A stretch of DNA of 64,000 nucleotides from Gordionus sp. m RMFG-2023 (taxonomy: Eukaryota > Nematomorpha > Gordioida > Chordodea > Parachordodidae). The stretch is taken from assembly GCF_954871325.1 (NCBI RefSeq), contig NC_088779.1, forward strand, positions 28,878,869-28,942,868, read 5' to 3'. The notes below the pieces were generated by a model. That model made no database searches, had not been told where the DNA came from, and saw nothing but the letters and a program-made list of their open reading frames with translations. The position numbers and the translations under genes were made by a program. Shown one piece after another: positions 51,650 to 62,297 of the stretch. Numbering within the stretch: position 1 is the first letter of the stretch; the number at the start of each line of letters is the position of its first letter.

Positions 51650-51965
51650 TTTCTCTTTAGCTTTCACCTTTTCTGGTGGTAAGCTCCTTCAACTCTCTCT
51701 GTACTTTATGTTATTTATACAATCTCTTTTATCTAATTTATACTTCTTTATATTGGCTCTAACTTTATTGCCCCATTAAAGTTTTGGCCTTCCTCTTATG
51801 TTTTCCCATTACTTCCAAACTCTCAACCTTATTTCCTATGTAGTTCCTAGACCTTCTCATTGTGTGCCCATACCACCTAAGTCTGTTTACCATTAACTTA
51901 GTTTTAATGGGCACTACCTTTAAACTACTTACTATTCTTGTACTGCGCATTTTAGTGGCCTATGG
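51650..51965 (-). pseudogene. LINE 3' fragment nested in RepA copy 3
   Basis: The minus strand reads MRSTRIVSSLKVVPIKTKL, then MVNRLRWYGHTMRRSRNYIG, then GKHKRKAKTL. This is the tail found after the reverse transcriptase of many animal LINEs (K.....LRWYGH..RR). The frame is open for 61 codons. The same family as the fragment at 2.5 kb is indicated by the shared PIKTK/LIKTK words. The matching position in RepA copy 1 has no such sequence, so this is an insertion into copy 3. Confidence 0.75.
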
Positions 51966-52845
51966 GTTGTATGTATGATTGAAAACAGAAGAACGCAAAG
52001 AACGCATAAATCCTGATACGGAGCATAAAAATTTTAATAAAATATGAAAAATAAATTAAAAAATCTACAAAATATAAATATAGAAGGAATTTACAGTTGG
52101 ATCTTCATATTTCAAGAGATATTTCTTGCCTGGGATAAAGATTTTCCTTGAAGTCGCCGAAAATATAAAATAATTTTTTCCACTAAAAATATTTAGAAAA
52201 TGTACTTTTCAACTCAAAGTTATCTAATTTGAAAATGATACAATAAAATAATATTTGATGCATAATTTAGAATATATACAAAAGACTTTTAGCCAGTGCT
52301 ACATGAGCAAAGAGGGTTGTAGGGGTAGAAAGAGTTTTTTTTAAAAATTATTTTGAGAGAGTCTAGAGGGAAGGAGGTAGGCCTTAAATGGATGTTGTCT
52401 AGGGGTAGGATAAAATAATCAGGGGTTATCTATTTTAAATTTTAGATGAAAGATGAAATAAGGCAAAATGTATTTTTGTAAAAAAATAATTCTTTTGATG
52501 ATAAATCTAAATATAGTATAATGATATTGTTAATGAAACTAATTAATATATTGCTTTCTGCTATCTTAAATGTAATTTATAAGGGTTAGATATTTTCAGC
52601 AAACTCATATTCATTTCAAACAATATACCATAATAATGCATTCATTTAAATGAGGTAAGTTTTTTTAACTGAACTTGTGTTCTAAATAAAGAATTCTTTT
52701 ACATTTACAATATTATTTGGATAGTTAAAGCATTAAGTTATATTCTAAAAATTATAGACCATCATGATTAAAAAGATATAATTAATAATATAAATATATC
52801 GCCGCCTAAGGCAGAAATATTTTTTTTTGGGTGGGGAGGTAGTTA

Positions 52846-53323
52846 TAGGTTTTTGAGAGTTGTTACCAAATCATTTTCTGTGCACATTATTTGATAGATG
52901 AATATTCTGACACTTAATCAAATATTATAATATAAATGGCTATTATATGTTGGGATGGTAAATTTATAAAAATGGGAGGCATTATTTAAAAGTTGTTAAA
53001 ATATCTGTAGTATCACTAGGTGGGAGGGTTAGTAGCGAAGCGACCCATCCCATGAAAAATTGGAAGAGCCACAATACGTAATTTTCGACCAAATTTTAGA
53101 TATGGTTTTAATAGATTCCTTGTTTTCGTGCATTTATTAAAATTTTTGTTATAATCTTTGTTGGTAAATACATTTATGATTATTCTTCTTTTATGATATG
53201 GTTTAGTTCAGCAATTGTCCCGTTTAGGCATATCCCTGGAAACAAATAACTCCTTATTCAAAATCTTTAAAATTTTAATTTAATATTTTTTAAGGTGTTC
53301 AAAGTTGTTCACAAGTATCAATT
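52846..53323. other. Short stretch without recognisable gene
   Basis: No coding region is supported. It separates RepA copy 3 from the GC-rich fossil. Confidence 0.5.
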
Positions 53324-55670
53324 TTAATGTGCGGGGGCTAGCTGCCTGTCGTTCATTGTGACATAGTACGGAGAGAAGAGCCTCGGCCAGTAATGATATA
53401 GGCATAGTGGTTGACGACCCCTAAGACTCTTGCTGCTAGTTGTCTCCCCACTTCGAGATGCTAGTAAGTGTCGCCGGAAGACCTCCAAGCATTTGTGGAG
53501 CCTCCTTCTCGTACCCGTATCTGCTGAGACCTTTTTATTATTCAAGTCAATAGGAACTCCTAAATAGGTAATGTAAGGTGTAGGGTCCAAGACTGATTTT
53601 TCAGGGGCTATCTGCAAGCCCCATCCCTCAAGGGTGTAACGCAGCGATCTTGTCGACTATTTGACGTCGTTCTCGTTGGATCCGTAGATTAGGATATAGT
53701 CGAGGTACACGTTCTAGTTAGCCTTCTCGACTGTTTTGGCGCAGGCGTCCAGGATGATTGACTGGAGGTAGAAGGGACTAAAGGAAGCCCCCATAGGAAG
53801 GACTTTGTATCGATAATTATTATCATTAAACTTGAATCCAAAGAATTTCCTTACGCCATTTGCTAGAGGAATGGAGAAGAAGGCCGATCTGATGTCGATT
53901 TTGCAAGCATACGAAGCTTGTTCGAGTTATGCTGACATTAGGGGGATTGATTTTAGCCGAAAGGGGTAATGTAGAAAGTTTTTAGATACTTCCGAAAAGT
54001 CACTTATGACCTGCGGCGATACGATTCCTTTGGGGATCACAAATAAGGTGGAGCATATTTGATCCTCGTCAGCTGGTTCAATGACATTGGCGACGATGAG
54101 TTGTCTAACTATGTCATGATATTTATTATGTACGCCCGCGCGAATATTGTGTTTAAAGTATTGGTTATTATTATTGTTTATTTTTAGGTGGTCAATGCGC
54201 GGGCAAAAACCTCTCTCAGCGACTCGTCTAGTGAAGGGCGACATTAGCGGCCCGACTGTAAGTCTTGCATTGCTGATGTTAAGGTTAGGACGGGTAGCGA
54301 GCTGTTCGTCAGAAAAGGTGCTTCTTGGTCCCTCGACGACGATACCATTGAGGATACCGGGTATGTTGGGCGTGTTGGAGGCTCCTCCCTGGGGCATACC
54401 AGGTTCGTCATTATCGCTGTAGATTGAATCTTGTAGCGCTGAAACGATTGACTGGGCTTCGTTACTGTCCGCAGAGCTACTTGATGGTAGAGAATCAGAA
54501 AGGGGACTTGGTATCCACCACTCGGGTATGCCAGAAGCCTCAGATAAGAATGAGGGAATATCCGATACTGATTGTGGGCTAACGTTAGGGTTCTCGCGCA
54601 CAGGGGTGTGATTGTCATCTATTGTAGAATCCGGCGCGTCACTGTCCCCATCAGTGTAACATGGCGAGAACATTTGATGCCTCAGCTCCCTTAGAAATTT
54701 GTTTACAACCGTTAGCCAATTGGGGAGCTGCAATGTTCCCACCCTTCGAGCCGGTGGACCGTTGCTCGGACCGGTAACCCCTGGTTGTACCGGCGCGTTA
54801 ATAGTTGAAGGAGGTAGAAGAGATAGTGGAAGAGAAGAAGAAGACGATAGGATAGGTTTGGGGAAACTAACGACCTCCTTATTTCCTTTTCTTACCCCTG
54901 GTGGGGGCCGCGTCCTTCCTTTCGGGACGCTTACGATATCCAGAGGTAGAGGGGCCAGTACGGCCCCTATCTCGAAAGGGCACGGGGTCTTGATAAATAG
55001 TAATGTTCTCCCCGCATAAAAATTTCTTCTGATAAGATGCGTCGTTGTTTCTTGCGGTTTTCCAATTCCAATGAATGGCCAGGTCTAGTACTCGAATCCT
55101 TTTTGCTTGAATTTTTAGCATTCTGATATCCGATTCCGGCGACAGAATCTCCATCACTTCAGCGATGTGCTTAATCTCATGACGATCCCTGTCATTAGCC
55201 TTGCATCTAGGCTCGAGGAGATCCTGTTGGAGGCCCGCCCAGACTTTCATTAGTCTGTTGTAGGCTTCGGCAGGTGTCGCTGGCGGTTCGAGTTGCACCG
55301 GGGGCGGCGGTGGAGGAGCTCCTGGTGTAGCTTGGGCGGTTGCCACTTGTGGTCCCCTATCCCTAGGGGTGGATGTGTGCTTAGGTGAAGGCGTGCGTTG
55401 TCGCTGTCGATCCTGGCTGTTCACTTAGGTGGACAGTGACGCTATTCGCTCCGAAATGGCTAACATGGCCGCAATAATGGCACGTGCGCTGGGATCGACG
55501 AGGGCAGCATCCATTGAATTATCGGACATGAGAACGAGGCTAGTGCCGTCTAAATTCGGGGGCTGTCCAGGTTGGTTAGCAACATCAAGAGGCGGTCTAT
55601 TGCCGACAAAAGTTCCTTGTGTAATTCGTGGTCTAACCATGGATTCGATAAAATTAAAATATTTTTCATA
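53324..55670 (-). mobile_element. GC-rich fossil of a reverse-transcribing (virus-like) element, family unresolved
   Basis: This block has about half G+C, with abrupt borders against AT-rich flanks. On the minus strand the upstream part (about 55,670-54,880) is gag-like: a proline-rich segment in the middle and a strongly basic C-terminus, with no zinc knuckle seen. The downstream part (about 54,740-53,330) is the start of pol. It has an acidic, low-complexity leader and then reverse transcriptase blocks, with DIRSAFFSIPLA, KVLPMGASFSPF and YLGVPIDL as separate readable motifs. RNase H, integrase or recombinase and terminal repeats are not present, so only a 5' portion is preserved. It is broken, with several breaks but fewer than in the other fossils, and so probably younger. 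The motifs are not those of common Ty3/Gypsy, Bel or DIRS copies that I know well. Confidence 0.7.
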
Positions 55671-57060
55671 GGGTCCGAACGTGAAATAATTTTTTTTTAT
55701 ATATATAGACCTATTTTGGTTATAAATTTCAAATCTCAATGTCATATAGTTTTTTCTTACCCCGGTCTCCCCTATATAAATAAAAAGACTTAATGGAATT
55801 AACCCCATAATGTCTAAAATATTTTATATTGTAATTTAGAAATTATTATTTTTATATATAAATTCATCCTTTCAAATATTTGGAAAATGTTAGATTTGTA
55901 AATTTCAATTATAATGGCAGCCATTTTAGATATATTAAATATTTATTTGTAATAGGCATCACTTCAAATATATATTTCCATTTAAATATACTAACATCTC
56001 GAAACATCAATGAAAACTGTCTTAACTTTAAAACATATAGGAAAGATATTTTCATTTAAATGCACCGATATCTTGAAACACCATTAAAACATTTTGTAAT
56101 TTGTAGATAGTTATTTTAAAATCAATAATTGAAAATTTAAATTTAGTGATTATTCGTAAAAAAATTAAGGTTCATTCATAAATTATCACAACGATAGTAA
56201 TTTTGCATAAGACAAAATGTAATATCACTTAGTATTTTTAGGTAACAGAATTTTGCAATCTACACGTGAAAACCTAAAAAAAATTGGAACCTGGCCTGTA
56301 GTGCTATCTACACATGTCTAGGGCGCCAACTAAATTTAAATCTGGTTGGGACTAAAAGATTTTGATTTGTGGACTCTAATGGATTCTATACAGGCATAAC
56401 TTATTTGATAAGTTATGTTATTTTAATTTTCTGAAAAAATATTGCTAGAATTATACTTATTATTTATTAAAAGTAATAATTATTTGCATAATTATAAATA
56501 TTATAAGAATTTAAAAAAAAATTAATTAACATTGGACTAATATGATTATCAAGGAATGGGGTACCAGGATATGGGAAGATTATTTTTTGAGATCCATTCC
56601 CTTTAACAGGGTCTCCTTTGCAAAAATCTAAGTAGGGATTTATTTTTTTGAAATTATTTTTTTTATTTTTAATATTTTTGCTTCAATTATTTTTAATATT
56701 TTTGCTTCAATTATTTTATTATGTTTTTTTGTACCTTAAAATAAAATTAACCCGCGTCTTTGCAAACTAATTAATAATTTTAAACAAAAGGTTAAAAAAA
56801 TTGTAAACAAGTAATATATGAATAAAATCTTATGATATCATAAATAATGATAAGTTTAAAAAAAATTCAGCTTAAATTGTATATCAATTTACAGTTTATT
56901 AATATCTAGGGGTAGAATTAATACATACACTAGTTGGTTTACCTTAAATTGATTAGTTATTTTGAAATTAATTATGATTTAATATTATAAAATTTTTTTT
57001 TATAATTTTGCAGAGCATTCTACCTCTTATATTATAGGGTGGGAGTGTGTAATTAATTAC
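55671..57060. other. AT-rich DNA without recognisable gene
   Basis: No coding region is supported. A 26-bp direct repeat (TTTTTAATATTTTTGCTTCA twice) is at about 56,668-56,720. Confidence 0.55.
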
Positions 57061-57411
57061 CTAGAAATCTTTTAGAAATTTGGTTATTGTATTATTGAAG
57101 GTATTTGAGGAAATTTCATCACTTGTTAGATAATTGATTGAACCAGCGGTTATACCTAATTCTTTACTTGTAAGAAGGGGAATGTTAGCTATGTCTTCTT
57201 TTGCTATTCAGTGTTGAGCACTTAAAGTCGTTACCAATGCACGAGTGTGTTCATTTTGGAGAGTTTTAATAGAAGAATCTCATATTTTAAGAGCGTTTAT
57301 TATGTGCTTAGATGGAGTAGCCTGCTAGATATGAGTTGTGAATTCTTGATTGAAATAGGATTTAATATAAAGTTTTCTACTGAGCGAAGCCTTAAGACGG
57401 GTTTTTATAAC
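57061..57411 (-). pseudogene. Broken reading frame of unknown protein
   Basis: One minus-strand frame runs about 116 codons with coding-like composition (for example TRLKASLSRKLYIKSYF, TLQNEHTRALVTTLSAQH, TSKELGITAGSINYL). It is interrupted by three stop codons and ends at a terminal stop after TKFLKDF. The third codon positions are far less AT-biased than the surroundings, and the other frames look random. No Met is seen near the upstream limit, so it may be an exon. I recognise no family. The internal stops are such as would arise from C-to-T change at Arg or Gln codons. A non-standard genetic code (TGA read as Trp) would explain two of the three but is less likely. Confidence 0.45.
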
Positions 57412-58469
57412 TTAAATTTTTAGGTTAAAATATTAAAAACTTGTTAAAAAAATTACATAAATCTTTATAGCAACATAGTTAAGAAGGAGGCTACTAAAAA
57501 AAATTTCTACAGGTTATTTTATAAAAGAATATTTTTAAACCGGAATTCAGCTTGATCTCGCTAACTATTTTATTGGATAAAATGAATTGATATGCAGATC
57601 TCATTCTGACTTTTGCCGTAGGGGTATTTTTTTTTAAATATTCAAAAAAAAAATTCCAAAGTGAAATCTAGCTAACCCCAAAAATTATTTTCCAAATAAT
57701 CAATTAAATACCACCATCCTCCTAAAAACAAGAAACTAAATTAATCTTATAAAATAAGATTCAGAAATTATCAACGATAAAATATCAACAATGCGGCACA
57801 CACTTAAAATTACTATATAAATATTATATAATTTATATGTTATAAATTTATTGGTTATGGGTAGAGGGGCAAACGATATTATTTATATATGAACTCACTA
57901 TAAACAAATAAAAATACAGAGGTCAATTGAAAAAAAACTAATATAAAATGAAGATATGAAAACCCATAATATTCATCTTTTAAAATAATAAATATATTTT
58001 TGAAATTTTTAAAATAAAAGATAATTTGATATGCTACATAATTATTATTTGATCATCCTTTTACCAGCTCTTCTTGGATGTACAAAAGGTATTTTACTTA
58101 AAAAATTCTTTTTTTTTTAAAATCTAATTCTAATTCATAAGAACTTTGATAAAGGATAGTTTGATTCAAAAGTTTATATTATTTAAAATTAAACATATTT
58201 CTTTCCTCCGCCCAGAGAATTTGCCTTTTTTCGTTAAATATTATTTTAAAATAAAAAAGTCCCCATAAGCTAACCCCCACCTCCCCTTCCCGCCTTCTCC
58301 CTAAATTATTAATACAATATGTCGTTATAGTTAATATTTTCAAAAAAATGATAATAGTGAACATATTTTTAATTTTATCATAAATGATATAATCTAGGAA
58401 AGTTTTTTTTTCTTTCAAAAATACTATCTAAACAAAGTCTTTAAACGATTTATATTAATATTTGTAAAC
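57412..58469. other. AT-rich DNA without recognisable gene
   Basis: Nothing is supported. Confidence 0.55.
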
Positions 58470-58700
58470 GTATTGTCAAAGGGTATTGCACTTAAAACCA
58501 GGGTTGTGAATTCGAACCCTCCTTCAGGAAATTTTAAATTGTTTGGTTGGGCATTTTGAAACCACAGAACAAATATAGACCGATTTAAGGACAACTCATT
58601 AAACCCGGGGTAGAATGGACCTGGGACATATTCGGACCCCTATATCGAAATTGGTTTTGAATAAGTTTCTGTTATATAAATTTTCATATGAAATTTAAAA
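58470..58700 (+). mobile_element. Possible second tRNA-derived SINE
   Basis: A good B-box-like word, GAATTCGAACCC, is at 58,508-58,519, flanked by sequences that could form a T-stem (AGGGTT and AACCCT). An A-box-like GTCAAAGGGTATTGCAC lies about 35 bases upstream. The downstream body, up to about 58,700, is less AT-rich than its flanks. The A box is weak, and no second copy is present in the window to define the ends. Confidence 0.35.
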
Positions 58701-60322
58701 TTCTTGAATTCGGGTTCGGGACTATACCACTATTCTTTCCATATGAATTAAAATTATTAAATATTTTAAATATCGTTCAAGCATTCGATTGTAAGAGGAT
58801 ATGACATAATTATACCATATTTATTTATAATATATTATTGAAACTACGATTAATTTAATTTTAATGTTCTATCTTGTGTTTCTAAGTGTTGAGCAATAGG
58901 CCAAAAACTTCGCTTACTAATAAGGGTGACCCGAAAACTCGGAAACCTAATTATGCCCAGTCAAAAAATCGGCTAAAATTAATTAGTAAAAAATTACACA
59001 TAGGCTAAGTAGGTTGACTAATAATCAATCAGAGTCACATCACGCCAAGCTTAGCTTTAATCATTATTTATTAATTTTTTTAAGTAATGTTATAGTAACT
59101 GTTTTACATATATATGATATTTGTTGATTAACATGTTGTGTATCATTAATAAATACAGTTGCCTAACATATAAGACGAGTTAATATCAAGAAATAGTGTA
59201 GATAATAATGGAAATAAAATATATTGATTAAAATATGTGACTAGTTTTGAATTAGTGAATACATTAAATTGATTATTATACTTTTATTGATTGAATAATT
59301 GTTGATTTAAATACATAAATATTACGAATACAGTTAACTTAGAATTTTAAAGAGTGAAATAGATATTGGTGTATACTTAGCTCATATAGATGCGATTTTT
59401 AGGTTAACAGAGGAGAAAGATATACTTAAAGTTTTTCTGGCTTAGTAAGTTGTAGAGGTTTAAATATACTTTTAAATAAATTGATAGAATTGAAGTATTA
59501 GGATTTTGCAGAGGCTGCAAATAAGCTTTTTAAGGATAATAATATATTATTCTTTAGCCGAATAAAGTTTATGCAGATGAGGACCAAATGAATAAATAAT
59601 GAAATTTTCTACTCGAAAAGAGTTATGTAAACTTTGTCAGTATACAGATAATATTGGTGAAAAATTACGAGACTAATTTTTAGCAAGTATTGTTCTTCCA
59701 AAATTGAACATGTAGTTCGAAGTCAGTCTCCTGAGCCGCTAGGCTAATGAGGAGAAATTTAAAAACCAGATCCAAAGAGATCGAAGAGGGTAAACGAAAG
59801 AACAAATACCACGATAGGTATACAAAGTAGTGTGGATAAGGAAGTCAAAGCCGGGGTAGAGAAAAGAGTATATTCTAAAGAGGGCTAAAAATCATGCAGA
59901 TCAAAATTACGATCGGGAAGTGGAACAGAAATTACGGGTCCAGAAGAGGAAACAACAAAAAATGTGGGGACATATGATCTGAATGAGAAAGAAGACATAT
60001 CAGCGATGGCTAATTTTTGACATTAGTTTTAGTCAATATATTTAGGCTGAGTCTAATTGTTTAGCCAATTTTTTCACCTAAAAACTCGGCTGTCTTTTTG
60101 GAGTCGGTTAAAATTAGCCGATTGTTAACCAATTAATTAATCGAAATATTTAAGATAATTAAAATAAATATAATCTTTAAAATGCATTTTTTTTAAAATA
60201 AAAAAATCTATGAGATATGTTTTAAACCTTTTTTGGGATCTATTCGATTTTTATTTGGGGTATTAAATAATTTTTTTTATATAACAATGTATATTCGATT
60301 CATTGATTTTAAATGTTCCAAC
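58701..60322. other. AT-rich DNA with a decayed, purine-rich block of possible retroelement origin
   Basis: From about 59,390 to 60,010 the plus strand is unusually rich in A and G and has fewer T than its surroundings. It shows scattered protein-like words but stops in all frames. It could be an old fossil of an LTR retrotransposon gag or integrase end; I could not establish that. The rest is unremarkable. Confidence 0.3.
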
Positions 60323-60719
60323 TAGGCCTATTCAAAAACGAATTCGAATCGAATAGTGCATTATTCATATTTGATCCGTTTAAACGAATCGAATAGTTTA
60401 CTATTTGAATTCGTAAATAATAAAATCTACTATTTGTTAACGATTCGAATTATTCGAATATTTCGAATAATTCGAATTAATTTTTTAAATAAAATAAATC
60501 ATACTCAAATATATTGATAAATTTTTTTATTACAAATTTGATTTTAAACAGAAAAAATTATAATAATATGTAATTAATAATCTGATAATAAATAATATAT
60601 AATCAAGTTATAAACAAAATTAAAATGTATATTATTAATTTAATTTATAATTTAAGCCAATTTTTAAGGCAAAGAGTTTTTCTTTTATTTTCTTTCTTAA
60701 TAACACGCGGGTTTGACAA

Positions 60720-61124
60720 TTAATTAGTTCCAACTGAGAAAAGCCTTTCACAAGAAGTTGATGTTCCTTGTATAGATAGATAATCCCTTGCCATCTTCGA
60801 GAGCATGGGGATCCTATATGCATTTGCCTTCCACCTCATACGAATCATTCTTATAATGTTTCTTAGTTTTAGAATTGAAGGATCTAAAATTTTTAAAATT
60901 TCTTTGGATATTAAATTAATTACATGGGCAAAGCATCGGATGTGCTCTATTTTTATTAATGGATATTTTAAAGGAAATGTATCAATTAATGTTTTATTAT
61001 TAGTTGCATTATCTAAAGTTATATAAAAATTTTTATTCTCTAAATTATAAATTTTAATTATTTTAACAAAGGCTTTAAATATATTTTCACCTGAATGTGT
61101 TTCATTTATTGGACTGACATCCAA
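60720..61124 (-). pseudogene. hAT transposase, catalytic and C-terminal part
   Basis: This frame of 134 codons contains, in order, YITLDNATNNKTLIDTFP (the second catalytic Asp region, usually TDNA.NN...), HIRCFAHVINLISKEIL (the conserved RC..H..NL..K motif), and then directly SKMARDYLSIQGTSTSCERL, the C-terminal dimerisation motif (A..YL.I..TS..SER.FS). In full hAT proteins some 200-300 residues lie between the last two, including the third catalytic residue. The element has therefore lost that part in frame and cannot be active. The N-terminal BED finger is in the frame at 61,404-61,685. Confidence 0.8.
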
Positions 61125-61403
61125 AATTATGTTATTTATTTTAAAATTATCCTAAATAAAATGGGCTGTTAGCCCTAAAAAGGAACCTGTGTTGCTAGTC
61201 CAAATGTCAGATGAAAAATTAATCTGACTTTTATTTTTATATATTTTTCCTTTACCAACTGTTCTTTTTCTGCAAATATATTATACATGCGCAATTTAAG
61301 AGTATTCCAGCATATTGATTTTACAGAACAATCAAACTTATAAAAATTTTAAAATCATTTGAATTAATAATTTTAAAAAGTATATTATTATTTATCAATA
61401 ATT

Positions 61404-61685
61404 TTAATAAATTATCCTTAAAATTAATTTTTTTTTTGAAGAATTTGGTGTAGACTTTAAAAAAATGTCAATTTTATTATTTTTTTTACTAAGGTGTGAA
61501 TGAAACATATTATAATGATTAATAAGAGGAGATGTTGTTTTGCCTTTATATTTTATAAAACTCTTGCAATGATTGCAAGCAGCCTTTTCACCTTTAAGGA
61601 ATTTGATATTGATCCCATATGATTGCTCTCTTTTGTGAGGAAATTTTCTCATCTTAAACATCAAGCATAATTTCGTCAGAAGCAT
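61404..61685 (-). pseudogene. hAT transposase, BED zinc-finger N-terminal part
   Basis: The 93-codon frame has ACNHCKSFIKYKGKTTSPL followed by HYNMFHSH. This is C-x2-C, then an H-x(3-5)-H pair about 20 residues later, with the typical TS.L..H motif of BED fingers, which bind the transposon ends. A likely start is the internal Met of MRKFPHKREQS. It is followed by a lysine-rich linker and separated from the catalytic frame by about 280 bases without continuous coding. Confidence 0.75.
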
Positions 61686-62189
61686 TATCCTCTAACATAA
61701 TTAGGCTAGCTAACAATAATTATTGTAGAGATGTAATATATTTTTATATACCTCTGGTTTATGTAATTTTTAATATAATTTATTATGAGATTCAAAAAAT
61801 TTGGCAAATAAAAATTTAAATTTTCACTAGAAATTTTTGAATTTGTGCGAGAATTTTTATAAACACAAACACATCACCTGTCAGATTGGCAGGTCAACAA
61901 ATAGAAATGACAAATGTTTATTAAATAATTTATTAAATATTACGAATAATTCGTTTTATTCGAATAAATGATTATTCGTATTCAGATATAACAAATAATT
62001 TATTATTCGTATTGGGATTTATTTTTGAATAGGCCTAGTTTTAACTAATTATAGCCTTTGTAGCAATGGATGTATAACCTTGTTAATAGGATTACCTGTC
62101 TAATTAATAGACTATAAATAAAAATGATAAAATTTTATTCTAAAAATATTTTGATAGTTGGAATATTCCTTCCAATTATTAGAATAATT

Positions 62190-62297
62190 CAATATTAAAT
62201 AAAACAAATTATTCAAAGAATTTAATGAATTATTTTAATTATTCGTCTATTAGTATTATTCTTATTATTCGATTTGATTCGTTTTTGAACAGGCCTA
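62190..62297 (-). mobile_element. Lone end of a second hAT copy
   Basis: Read inward from 62,297 the sequence is TAGGCCTGTTCAAAAACGAAT, nearly the same terminus as the element at 60,323-62,037, followed by similar CGAATAAT-rich subterminal sequence. No partner end is present, so it is a truncated copy 260 bases from the larger element. Confidence 0.65.

Larger units (their letters stand above)
48058..52845 (-). mobile_element. RepA dispersed repeat, copy 3 (inverted)
   Basis: Read on the minus strand, the order is the same as in copy 1. The hairpin region (CTGCCTTAGGCGGCGATAT) is near 52,800, block 1 runs to about 50,880, coding patches lie at about 52,215-52,090, 50,555-50,400 and 50,200-49,945, then the first tail block at 49,700-48,690. 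A second tail block restarts immediately (48,670-48,058), giving a head-to-tail repeat of the tail. Extra sequence relative to copy 1 is a LINE fragment (51,650-51,965), about 0.2 kb near 51,140-51,345, and a miniature hAT element (50,635-50,853). The copy is cut off at the LINE remains near 47.9 kb. Confidence 0.7.
60323..62037 (-). mobile_element. hAT transposon with terminal repeats and target duplication, internally shortened
   Basis: The ends are TAGGCCTATTCAAAAACGAAT (left) and, read inward from the right, TAGGCCTATTCAAAAATAAAT. Subterminal DNA on both sides is full of the word CGAATA/TATTCG, a likely transposase-binding array. The flanks GTTCCAAC (60,315-60,322) and GTTTTAAC (62,038-62,045) are an 8-bp duplication with two changes. 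The minus strand encodes a BED-type zinc finger and parts of a hAT transposase (separate entries). At 1.7 kb it is about half the usual size, so it is not autonomous. Confidence 0.85.

Noticed and set aside
54147-55019. Plus-strand open frames of about 90-106 codons
   Set aside because: They lie opposite the GC-rich retroelement fossil and are shadow frames caused by its high G+C.
57061-57411. Reading TGA as tryptophan (alternative genetic code) to keep the frame open
   Set aside because: One of the three stops is TAG and no other frame in the window supports recoding. Decay is the simpler explanation.
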